Made by a program: the position numbers and the translations under genes
Source of the DNA: Azolla pinnata
Lineage: Eukaryota; Streptophyta; Polypodiopsida; Salviniales; Salviniaceae
Length of the DNA stretch: 38,015 nt
Direction: 5' to 3'
Assembly: GCA_037176905.1 (NCBI GenBank)
Contig: JBBBWG010000371.1
Coordinates: 1 to 38,015 of the forward strand
The notes under the pieces: generated by a model
What the model was told of the DNA's origin: nothing
The model's input: only the letters and a program-made list of their open reading frames with translations
Database searches by the model: none
Shown here: positions 10,613 to 21,100 of the stretch, one piece after another
Layout of the letters: each line of letters begins with the position of its first letter
Numbering within the stretch: the first letter of the stretch is position 1

Positions 10613-13600
10613 ATGTTCAAAGGGGCTCGACCTCCTTCTCCTTCACCTTCAATGGCGAAGATTGACAACAACAGGCTGGTCTTTGATATAATGCCTAGCC
10701 TAGATTCCCCAGACGAGTATCTAGGTGTGAACGGAATCTATCGGAGCTCAGGCTCTGATAACTTCTGCAACCAGCTCTTCTCGGATGGATCATTACCTTG
10801 CAGCCCTCGGGATGGAGGTGGGGGATATGAATCTACTACTAGTACCTCGGTCGAATCTTCTCCCATTGCCTGGCTCCCACCTTCACTGTCGATGTCTTCG
10901 TCCTCCTCGAGGGATAGGTCTTCTTGCTTCTGGAAGCTTCCGATGGTGCCCAAGCATGCTGAGGTCAGAGATATGGTTTCATGGGAGGCTCGGAGCCAGC
11001 AGAAAGCTGAGGAATCCGATGCTTTGGGTGAGAATTCCTGAGCAATCATGTCCCCTTCATGGTATAGGAGCATATCTGTATATAATCGTAGACTAACAGA
11101 GTCCCATAGGCAAGCATGATAGTCTCAATGGCTAATGGAATACATTTGCATCAGCATTGACTGGGATAGCTAATGGTTCGATGGAGATAAGACACACAAT
11201 ATCTCACCTAACTGGCTATAATGCTTCCTGCTGGGCGCACTGAAGTCAATGTCATGACCCTAGAACACTTTTGTTTCAGGATCGAAATTCTTCCTATAAC
11301 TTTTACAATTTGTGTTCTGATGGCTGAAAGCTTCCCTTTTTTTCCCAAAATCTTTTGCATTCTTTTTGTGCATCTCTGCGTGTAGAGCTGGAAATGATGA
11401 AGGAACGCTTTGCTAAACTGCTTCTGGGCGAAGACCTCTCTGGCGGTGGGAAAGGAGTGTCAAGTGCTCTTGCCATCTCCAATGCCATCACAAACCTTTC
11501 AGGTGATCTATTTTTTTTTGTTATACTTCATGCTGATGCTTAGATGTGAGAGAGAATGGTTTGTGTATAGAGATAGAGATTCCATCCATGGCCCTCATGC
11601 ATTTCTGACATGGGTGATTTTTCTAGTCTCTGTTTTTGGGCAGCTGTATAGGCTAGAACCCCTTGCGGAGGAACAGAAGGCTCGATGGCGACGAGAGATG
11701 GGCTGGATCCTCTCAGTTAGCGATTATATAGTGGATTTCGTTCCTTCAGTTCAGCACATGCCTGATGGAACTATCACTGAGGTAAGTAAGAGCATCTAAA
11801 TCTAGTCTCTACGGTGTGACATGATTAGCATGAGCAGTGAGCCAGCCTGTACTTGTGTGTAGGTTATGGTGACAAAGCTCCGGCAAGATATCGCAGAGAA
11901 ACTTCCAGCCTTACGCAAGCTTGACAACATGTTGTTGGTAGGCATCTCTGTTCTCTCTGACCCTCCATCTTTTCTCAACATAATCGGCCTCTTAACCATC
12001 GGTCAGGACTTTGAGCTATGATCTATGTTCAGCCAAACGCTAAACCAAATGCGCACACGCATGCACGCACGTTTAAATCCATTTTGTTTGCAGGAGACCC
12101 TAGACAGCTTCAGCACAAAGGAATTCCAGTACAGAGGTGAGAAGGATGGAGCTCAGGCACCTCGGAGGCAAGAAGAGAAATGGTGGCTTCCAACTCCTAG
12201 TGTTCCAGCTGGTGGCCTCTCAGCTGATGCTAGGAAGCATCTAGAACATCAGAAAGGAAGCGTTAACCAGATACTGAAAGCTGCATTGGCGATCAATGCA
12301 CAAGTCCTGTCTGACATCGAAGTTCCTTCCGTATATTGGGATGGACTACCAAAGGTATATATATAATTTAATTCAGCGATGTTTACAGTGCGCATATATG
12401 GGAACTGTTGTCAAGTAATGAGTTAAAGGAAGGTCATATAAATAAATATCACAGTTTGCCTTGCAATGTAGCTAGCATGAGAAAAACACTGAGAACATTT
12501 GTCCAGGGCATTTCTGCATAGCTTGCACAATCTTGCACAATGAATGAAATTGGATTTGACGACAAACTATCTAAATATAACATAAACATTTCTGGATATT
12601 TAACTACAAAATAGACTTGCAGATACCTGTTGCTATATATTTCAAGTAGCTAATCACTTGTTTTACAATTGTATAAACGAGTAGCCCAATACACAAATAC
12701 ATACATTTCATTGTAAGGGCAGTATTTGCATTTAAGTTAGTTTCTCCTCACGATAAGCTAAATGACCTTATTTTGAAGTCAGGCTTTGAAGATCCAATAA
12801 ACTTTTGTAGTGATAGCTTTGGCAATATGCTGAGAAGCTGCCATATTTGATGTAACTAAAGAAATATAGAATTAGTTGAGTTAGTGTTTCTATTCTCATT
12901 CTTTCACCCTCTGCATAAACATCAGGGCCAGTAGTTCTCTATTATAACCTAAAGGTCGTAATTCTACTCAAGTTAATGCTCCAAACAATAACCTCATTGT
13001 TTAAAGATAGCTTTTGCATTATGCTGATTAACTACAATATTAGAAGTGGCTAATGAAATATCGAGTTAGTGCTCTTATTATCATGCTTTCAACCCTGGGC
13101 AATCTCTCTGACAAACCTAAACGGCTACCTTGAAGTCAGTCATTAAGATCCATGGATGTGTAATGTTATGCTCAAACTACTATATCAATAGATTTACCTG
13201 TATTTTGCAGAATGCTAGAACGGTCCTGGGAGACTCGCTGTATCGTTCAATCTCTTCGGAGGGCTTCTCAGCCGATGCGCTGATTGCATCATGGGATCCG
13301 AAGCAGGACCTCAAACTCGTAGAGTATGTAAATCGTGTGGAGGCCGCAGCTCACATCTGGCAACGGAAGCTCGAGGCCCGCCAAATGCATCACCATCATG
13401 GGCATGGTAAGGATGGGCGCACCTCGAGTAGCAAGGCAACGTGGGGGCTTGCCACTGATACCTACCCTTCCAGTGACCAGGAGAAGCGAGGAGCGCTCAC
13501 CGAGAAAGCTCAAAGCTTACTTACATTGCTCAAGCATAGATTCCCTGGCTTGCCTCAAACCAATCTCGACATACTCAAGATCCAACACAATAAGGTGGTT

Positions 13601-14153
13601 CAACAACCCTGTTTGCTCTTTTTTCTCTTTGGTGTTTTTTTTATTTTTATCTTTGTCGTGCTGAAGGCCTCTCGCATTTAAACTATGTGCTGTTAACTAT
13701 GGCATTCATTTAGCAAAAGTTGTCTTCATCTCTCTCTCTCTCAATGCTGAACATTTCTATTCTTTATGCATCCAGGATGTGGGCCATTCTATCCTGGAGA
13801 GCTACTCGAGGGTGCTCGAGAGCTTGGCATTCAATGTGTTGTCGAGAATCAATGACATTCTATGCACTGATGATGAGGCCAAGTATAACAATCACAGTTT
13901 GGTGCTTCCGAGCAGCAAGGCATTGAGCAAATCCAAACCGGAGCCACATCTAGCAACAACCCAGTTTCATGTTGATGACGATGACTCAACTCATCCTCCA
14001 CAGGGCAGGAGCGCATCCAACTTCGTGCTCTCGAATCTGGACTCCAAGGAATTGGGACAATATACAAAGTCTCATCCACCCTCGCCAATTGCGAACAAGT
14101 GGGCAAACGCTGGCAATATCAATGCTTCACGGAGCCCGCCGAGTAGAGACTGA
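10613..14153 (+). CDS. RopGEF: PRONE-domain guanine nucleotide exchange factor for ROP GTPases
   Basis: Coding exons are 10613-11027, 11386-11502, 11627-11781, 11863-11937, 12094-12354, 13211-13594 and 13776-14153. They total 1785 nt, 594 aa, and every junction closes in phase at GT...AG. Residues about 139-495 form a full PRONE domain, with [95 protein letters not shown] and [25 protein letters not shown] proteins catalyse GDP release from plant ROP/RAC GTPases at the plasma membrane, often downstream of receptor kinases, in polar growth and hormone signalling. The N-terminal about 138 residues and the tail from about 496 are Ser/Pro-rich and variable, as is usual in the family. The acceptor at 10576-10577 (GTGGTCAG) lies upstream of the chosen ATG and the frame is open between them. 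A 5' UTR intron is therefore likely, and an N-terminal extension from an upstream exon cannot be excluded. Confidence 0.93.
12755..13150 (+). repeat. Diverged ~170-190-bp tandem array in RopGEF intron 5
   Basis: GATAGCTTTGGCAATATGCT at about 12813 recurs as GATAGCTTTTGCATTATGCT at about 13006, an offset of 193. Both continue into an AGTTAGTG.T..TATT.TCAT.CTTTCA.CC segment. A neighbouring block ending in GAAGTCAG....AAGATCC occurs near 12760-12797 and 13120-13150, with a weaker copy near 12948-12985. This makes two full units plus flanking partial units inside the 856-bp intron. Confidence 0.65.
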
Positions 14154-16140
14154 TCTGATCGATCGACTGGCACAAATTGATTGATTCATCCATTCATCCA
14201 TTGATCGATGATTCGTCCTAGTGTTCTGCTCAATATATTGTGTGAAGTGCTTGGCCTCCTAGAACTAGGGATCGGTCGCCTTCTCCATCATGGATGTGTT
14301 CCTCATGGAAACAAGTCAACCCTAGTAGTAGTAGACTCACCACCAACTTCGACGTGAAAACAGGTTCAAGCAACTAGTTTGTGATATATGGCAATGGTGA
14401 AGATTTCGCCATCACCCCCCACCCATGTAAAAATTGCTTGGGACACCATGGTTATAGGGTGCATGCAGTGGTTTTTTTCCTACTTTGTAGCTTTAGGAGG
14501 AGCAGATTTGTCTCAATTTTTCGCTCTCTTTCTCACTCTCTCTGGCATCAAAGAGCTTTTGTATCTAGAGCGTTTAGCTATGCCTGGTACAATTCCAGCT
14601 CTTGATGCGTAATGTAATGCAATATAACAATGTTAGTGTAAAACTTCTGTTTCTAACTGAATCAAACATTTGATTACTCCTTTCTGTTTTCTAGCCAGGG
14701 TTTCCTATGAGGATCATATCTGAGCCTTGCGGTTAATTAACCAAGGTTCGTACTTGTTTCTTAATTCTGTTTAATAGTGCATGCATTGATAATTGAATAG
14801 AACATGTCAGCTTTGTGTGTAACCGTGATTTCATCGATGAATTTTGACGAGTTATCTGATACAAACTGCTCTATTCAGTCACTGATTCATATCAACAGGC
14901 AATGTATATACGTCCATCGGAGGACTAACCCCAAGCAATTAGGGGAAGATTAAGCTTAGCAATCGACTTGATCGACCTCAGTTGAGTCTGGAAGAGTACT
15001 ACTACTGATCATTTGGAGGTTAACCATGTTGATTAGAACATTCAAGAACCTAAATTGGTCGTGCATTGCAACATTCATGGAATCCTTTAGCCAAGGGGAA
15101 GGAAATTCCCAAATTTGACAAATATTTTAGGACTTTAACTAACAAATTAAGATTTTTCTTAAAGAGAATCCCCAGATTTAAACCCTAATTAACAATGTAG
15201 ATACTAGGACTTTCAGATGTGTATAAAAATAGTAAGCATGACCAATGCATAATTTCGCTAATACTAGTTTGGGCCTATGAGAATCTAAGAAAATTATAAT
15301 AAAAACTGGACTAATCAGACTTTATCTAGAATATCCACCCCAATTAACAATGTGGATAGTATAGATTTTAGATATATAGAAGTATCTAATTACCATATAG
15401 TACTTGAAATTTTCTCATCAAAATTTGTAACTTATATCCAGATTAATCGATTCTTCGAGAGTATATACGATTTTGATATAATTTGGTCGGTATTATTCAT
15501 AACATACAGCACTGAAAATCACTAGAGAGAAAGAGTAAGCTAATCTACCGATACACCTCAATTAGCTGCTTAAATAGGGTTTTCGATAATCGATAATAAG
15601 AGTTTCGAGGGCTTAGGGTTTAGGGTCAAAGATTCCTCATGTTCTCACCATTCAGGTTGTATAATCTGGAGGATGATGGCATCGATTTAAAAAGGATCAT
15701 TCAAATCGTATGGGTTGTTGTGATTGGAGCTAACATTAGCGATCACGCCATGGGTTGCTAGACATCTTGTTTAGGCAAGAATCGTTTGGTATAATTTTAA
15801 ATCTACTTCGTGATTGTAGCCTTTGTTTGGCACCCGTTTATAACTAATGACAATATATCCTTTACAATAAAGAAGAAAGGGAAAGCTACCACAGAATGCC
15901 CTGACAAATTTATTAATTGCATCCACAGAACGCCTGCTAAATTTAGACATTACAGATTAATGCCTGGTTTTGTCTCTCATTGAAAATTAGCACCCAATTA
16001 CTTGATTAGCAATAAACGAGTTGGACTCCTGGAATTCACATACTAGCCTTCTGTTATCGAAAACAGCGAGGGAATGGAACAGTAAATAACACCACGAAGT
16101 AGGAAACGATTAGTAAATGGCAGTAAGCAGATGTATTTAG
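14154..16140. other. RopGEF 3' flank and intergenic DNA
   Basis: No gene can be supported here. The first few hundred bases are presumably RopGEF 3' UTR. A diverged duplication is visible, with AACCCTAATTAACAATGTAG at 15181 against CACCCCAATTAACAATGTGG near 15336. A short telomere-like run (GGGCTTAGGGTTTAGGG) lies at about 15608-15624. Confidence 0.55.
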
Positions 16141-16142
16141 CC

Positions 16143-16276
16143 AGGGCCTAGGGTTTTTACAAGGTTTAGGGGTTTAGGGTTTAAGATTTAGGGTTCTAGG
16201 GTTCTAGGGTTCTAGGGTTTAGGATTCAGGATTTAGGGTTTTAGGGTTTAGGATTTAGGGCTTAGTTTAGGGTTGG
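16143..16276 (+). repeat. Degenerate interstitial telomeric repeat (TTTAGGG-like)
   Basis: About 17 plant-telomere-like units occupy roughly 134 bp. They mix TTTAGGG with TTCTAGGG (three in succession near 16194-16218), TTTAAGA and TTTAGGA variants. All are in the same orientation, with the G-rich strand on +. The mixture indicates an old, mutated tract. It starts about 390 bp before the 0.67-kb minisatellite. Confidence 0.85.
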
Positions 16277-16340
16277 TTATTCTTAGAGGGGTTTATTTTT
16301 AGTACTGATTTATTTGTTAATCTAAACTGATTAATATCTC

Positions 16341-16425
16341 GCTATAATAATAATAATAATACTGATACTACTACTACTAATAATAATTATTATTATTATT
16401 ATTGTTATTATTATTATTATTAGCG
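16341..16425. repeat. TAA/TTA inverted microsatellite with hairpin potential
   Basis: GCTATAATAATAATAATAAT on the left is mirrored by an ATTATTATTATTATTAGC arm on the right, with a CTA-rich and mixed TAA/TTA centre. The arms can pair over more than 16 bp and end in a matching GCTA/TAGC clamp. The result is a long AT-rich cruciform-prone palindrome. Confidence 0.8.
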
Positions 16426-16663
16426 CTCCTTAAAAAAACAAAAGGAAGAAATATTAATAGACGGTTCTTCTTCCTCCGTTTTGTTTTTTGTTTTTTGTGT
16501 TTCTTTTTCGCTTATTTCCTTCGTCCCTCTTTTATACATACATACATACATATATATATTTATATTTCTTTTTTTTCTCCTTAGTTTCTATCCCAAGCTT
16601 TGGATGCACAATTTAGGGCCGATGCTGACGTGGCGCGGATGCATGGCCACGCCCCCATGCACA

Positions 16664-17335
16664 CATCCTCTCTCTAGCCCACATCATCCCCCAGCCAGCA
16701 CATCCGCTCTCTAGCATCCACTCTCTAGCATCCGCTCTCTACCCCAACATCCGCTCCTAGCATCCGCTCAGCATCCGCCCAACATCGGCTCTCTAGCACA
16801 ACATCCGCTCTCTAGCCCAGCATCCGCTCTCTAGCCCCCGCATCCGCTACCTAGCATCCTCTCTCTAGCCCGGCATCCACTCTCTAGCATCCTCTCTCTA
16901 GGCCCACATCCGCTCCCTGGCTGGCATCCACTCTCTAGCATCCTCTCTCTAGCCCCCGCATCCGCTATCTAGCATCCACTCTAGCCCCCGCATCCGCTAT
17001 CTAGCATCCACTCTCTAGCCCCCGCATCCGCTATCTAGCATCCACTCTCTAGCCCCCGCATCCGCTATCTAGCATCCTCTCTCTAGCCCGGCATCCACTC
17101 TCTAGCATCCACTCTCTAGGACCACATCCACTCTCTAGCCTGGCATCCACTCTCTAGCCCAGCATCCGCTCTCTAGCCCCCGCATCGCCTATCTAGCATC
17201 CTCTCTCTAGCCCGGCATCCACTCCCTAGGCCACATCCGCTCTCTAGCCTAGCATCCTCTCTCTAGGCCCCCATCCGCTCTCTAGCCTAGCATCCTCTCT
17301 CTAGGCCCACATCCGCTCTCTAGCCTCCGAATCTA
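16664..17335 (+). repeat. CATCC...CTCTCTAG minisatellite with 14/20-bp alternation
   Basis: Nearly forty units begin with CATCC and end in CTCTCTAG or CTATCTAG. Two unit types recur: a short 14-bp form (CATCCACTCTCTAG) and a 19-20-bp form that adds CCCGG, CCCAG or CCCCCG. Within 16959-17080 they alternate regularly, with CATCCGCTATCTAG starting at 16959, 16991, 17025 and 17059. The last two intervals are exactly 34 bp, so a 34-bp higher-order unit has formed. The + strand is almost purely C/T/A, giving strong strand asymmetry. The array ends about 840 bp before the RING-ligase start codon. Confidence 0.92.
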
Positions 17336-17339
17336 CATC

Positions 17340-17650
17340 CACCCGGCCCAACATCTGTCCACCATCCCCATCCCTCATCATCTCTCTACCATCTCCCCCA
17401 CCACCGCCACCACCATCATCGCTCCAGCATCCCATCACCCATCATCTCTCTACCATCTCCCCCAGCATCGCCAGCATCCAGCATCGCCAGCATCATCATC
17501 ATCATCCAGCATCGCCACCACCATCATCATCATCCACCATAGCCACCACCATCATCATCTCTCCACCACCTTCTTCTTCTTCTTCTTCTTCTTCATCTTC
17601 CTCTTCTTCCTCGTCTTCTTCTTCTTCCTTCTTCTTCTTCTTCCATCTTC
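17340..17650 (+). repeat. CAT/CAC/CAG and CTT low-complexity tract
   Basis: Trinucleotide-rich DNA follows the minisatellite. CCATCATCTCTCTACCATCT occurs twice (about 17386 and 17438), then come CAT/CAC/CAG runs and a CTT run at about 17571-17645. The minus-strand open frame across this DNA is a Lys/Arg/Glu-rich repeat translation and not a gene. Confidence 0.8.
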
Positions 17651-17734
17651 CTGCTCCGAGCTCCGCCTTCCAATCGTCTGCCTCTTTTTTGCCTCTTCAA
17701 TCTGCTTCTTCTTCGCCAAATTTCTCTGCGTTCG

Positions 17735-17742
17735 TATATTTA
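17735..17742 (+). promoter_or_regulatory. Candidate TATA box of the RING-ligase gene
   Basis: TATATTTA lies about 430 bp upstream of the start codon, between the CTT tract and the telo-box array. A second candidate, CTATATATATATC, lies near 17817. Either would place the 33-bp telo-box array in the transcribed leader. This is inference from position and motif only. Confidence 0.35.
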
Positions 17743-17916
17743 ACCGCCGCATGCACTGCACACGCCACTTCCTCTCCTTTCCTCGGAGACGCCAACAGCG
17801 CCACGCACTCTCTCTCTCTATATATATATCTTCATGTCCCTCTTCATGCATCGCTCTCTCTCTCTCTTAGCGTAGCTCGCCACCGCTAGTCCTGTTCTTC
17901 TGCTGCCATCTTGCAG

Positions 17917-18101
17917 ACATTAGGGTTCCCCCGATTGTGATCTTTGCAGACATTAGGGTTCCCCCGATTGTGATCTTTGCAAACATTAGGGTTCCCCCGG
18001 TTGCGATCTTTGCATACATTAGGGTTTCTCCGATTGCGATCTTTGCATACATTAGGGTTTCTCCGATTGCGATCTTTGCATACATTAGGGTTAGGGTTTG
18101 T
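17917..18101 (+). repeat. Six-copy 33-bp telo-box tandem repeat
   Basis: Units start at 17917, 17950, 17983, 18016, 18049 and 18082, all exactly 33 bp apart. Each begins ACATTAGGGTT, continues CCCCCGATTG or TCTCCGATTG, and ends GATCTTTGCA. Copies 1-3 share CCCCC while copies 4-5 share TTCTCC, which suggests stepwise local duplication. The last copy runs into TTAGGGTTAGGG. Every unit carries a telo-box core (TTAGGGTT) and a pyrimidine-GCAG/GCAT segment resembling a 3' splice site. Because 33 is a multiple of three, the array translates as an 11-residue repeat on both strands, but there is no sign that this is used as protein. Confidence 0.95.
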
Positions 18102-18173
18102 TGTTGGCGGCGACACAGAGAGAGAGACGGACGGACGGACGGAGACAGAGAAGATAGGCGAACAGGTTTTGCT

Positions 18174-21100
18174 ATGGCCGTTCAAGCGCAACCCAGTCCC
18201 AACCCTCCGAATCACATCGCCATGGCCGGTAATGCAGTTTTCCTCGCCGATCTCTCCGCGCACAGGTATGGATACATCCTCTACTCTATGCAAAGATTAC
18301 TCTCTCTGATTGCTTCCTGACGCCGTGGCTCTTGTGCTTTCTTCTCCATTCTCTCACCACCTCACTTCTTCTTCTGGTTTCTTCGCTGTTCTCCTCCTTG
18401 CTACTGATTGATCCATATGCTGTTTGCTTCTTCCTTTCTTGGCATCCTTCCGTATTTGCTATAGTTTCTTGTTTGCACTTCTGCCGAACTTCTATCTGAT
18501 CGTTCTTCAGGCTTCCCGTTTCCTTTTATTGGATCTTGTGTTGGATAGGATCTTTTCTGTTCTGTTTCGATTCCCGTACTACCAAAGTATGATTTTTGCA
18601 AGCGTTGCTCTTGGATTATGCGGAAAGAACCCCGGCCGTTGCCTTCCCGTTGCCTAGTTTCTTCTGAGGGTTCTTTCCATCTGAAGTTGATTGCGTTCCA
18701 TGGCAGGCCTCCACCCGTTCCAATGCCAGCAAACAATGTCGAAGTTTGCGACTTCGATCCCCGCACACTCTTTGTCACCTTCCCTTTCGTGAATCAAGAG
18801 TTTCCTTCTTGCCAGCAGCCTCAACAGGACCAACAGCAACAGCAACAAGCTCTCTATCATCAAACCATGCTTCAACCAGGTAAATGGCTTGTGCTCACTA
18901 AGCGCTATTCTCTAGGGGTTAATCTCTCTAGTCATGTCATTAGGTTTCTGTTTTACTATCTAAGTCCGGTCTTTGGGTTTTTTTGACTGCCTTGATTAGG
19001 TTCATGGTTAGACGTCTTAGAAGGTCAATGTTTTTATTGTTTTCATACAGGTTTAATAGAATATCAATTCACTTATCTTGTGTAGAGGGTTCGGTCAGGC
19101 CTAAGGCAATTGATTGTCGGTTTGCAGAGGGAGTAATAACTTGTTTTGAACGTTATCATAAGCATAAAAAGTTCCTTGTAGGGTTTAGTTATGTCTAAGG
19201 GTTATTGTTTCTTGGTTTGACGGCTTCTCTTGAGTTTGGTGTTGTCTAAAGGTTTTTGCTTGGTTTGATGGAATAATAACTTGTTAACTTGCTTTTCTTG
19301 GAAATTTTCACCGACAGTTCCACCGAATAAGTTTGTGGTTCAAGTCTAAGGATCCAAGTTATTGTTTCTTGGTCCTTAGAATAGGGTTTTGGTCAGGTCT
19401 AAGGGTCAGGGTTATGGCTTCTTGGTTCCGGTTGAGCATTAGGGTCCAGGTTATTGTTTCTTGGTTTATTGGTTCATTTTCATTAAAATCTGTCACCGTC
19501 ATATTCTTTTGAAATAGCGCTTTGGTTAGGTTTTAGAGCTAGGGTTATTGGGTCGCGGTTCTGGTTGAGCTTGAGGATGAAGTTTATTCATTCTTGGTTC
19601 TGGTCAAGCTTAAGGGTTAGGGTTATTGTTTTCTTGGTTTTATGGGATGGGATAACACCTTCATTTTCATCAAAATTTGTCACCAATTTAGGGCCATTGA
19701 AGAGGGTTTTGGTTAAACTTAAGGGGTAGTTTTTTCGTTTCTTGGTTTAATGGGCCCTATCAACTTTGTCTGAGATAGGGATTTGGGAAGGTGTGAAGGG
19801 TTCGGATTATCATTTCTTGATTCAATGGGTCCTAACAACTTTATCACCAGTATCAGTTTGTCCGGTAGAGATTTGGCTAGTTGTACGGGTCAGGGGTTAC
19901 AACTTCTTGGTTTGATTGAATCAAGTTTTTCTCTTTCTAAAATTTTGTTGCCAATAGTTCTTTAAGTAGGGTTTGGCTAGGTCAGAGGGACAGGGTTATG
20001 ATTTCTTAGTTTCATGGAAGATTTATCAATATCTTGTATCAAAATTTATCACATTTTTAAGTCCCCCTATTCACATTTTTAAGTCCCCCTTGAATAGGGT
20101 AGTGCCCCGATCGATCGGTCCACGGTTTTTGTTTTGTTTCGCTTTACGAGCCAGTATCCGAGGGCATTCTACCTCCTTACAAATAGGTAGGGTTATGGTT
20201 AGTTGTCATTTCTTGGTTTGGTGGAAGCACCAGCATCATAAGCCCCTTGAATGGGAATTTGACAAGGTCTTAATGGTCAGGGTTACTATTTCTTCCTTCA
20301 ATGGAGTAGCAGATTATCTGGGCCATCACGAGATCTGATCCTGACCTTCCAAATCAGTCCTTTCAAATCAGTTTGTATCTCACAATGATGGGGATCACTG
20401 ACAATAGACCAAGAATAGATCTATTAAGATTAGAGTTGTATTATAACTTAATGCATCTTCTGTTCATACCAGGTAGTGGTGGCATAGCTAGTACCACATT
20501 TCCTAATTTTGCAGCCTTCCAGCAGCAGCAGCAATCAATAACCAATATAGAGTTAGCTGCCCCTCAGCCAAGAAAGAGAAGAATTAAACCGCAAACGAGC
20601 ATTAGGAAGTCATCACCAGATCTCAATCTAAGCCACCATGGACGGGCTCCTTTGGGAACGGTAACTCCGAATACTGGTGTCTCTACTGGCCTCCGCTTAA
20701 CCTTAGATGATGACCTCTCCACTGTCACCAACTCTCGCCCAGATCTTCACATTGATTTGCTCTCGACCTCTGGAATGAATAATATCTTTGGTGAAGACAT
20801 TTCAGTACACGCAGTACAACAACAACACGAATTGAATCAGCTGATTAAAGTCCAGGTACTTGCAGAAACAATCTTCGGCATATTGCATGTGTATCATAAG
20901 AATACATGTAAATTTGAATATTTATTCTCCATGTGTACTCAACGCTGGGTTTTTGGATGCATAAGATCAAGCTTCCATATCTTTGAATACTGTGATTGCA
21001 GATTGAACAATTGAGGCATGCATTATTGGAAAGAATGCAAATGCATTCAAAAGTTTTCCTTGCTACGGTGGAAGAGCAAGTGTCTCTACTGCTACGGGGT

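Noticed and set aside
17555..17851. Minus-strand 98-codon Lys/Arg/Glu-rich frame
   Set aside because: It is created by CTT microsatellites in the RING-ligase upstream region, with no homology pattern or splice support.
17917..18101. Possible CRISPR-like array
   Set aside because: The units are contiguous with no unique spacers, the genome is eukaryotic and no cas genes are present. It is a plain tandem repeat.
17867..18320. 11-residue repeat proteins on both strands (ANIRVPPVxIF / AKIxIGGTLM)
   Set aside because: They arise only because the DNA repeat is 33 bp, a multiple of three. The + strand frame differs from the RING-ligase frame and there is no supporting context.
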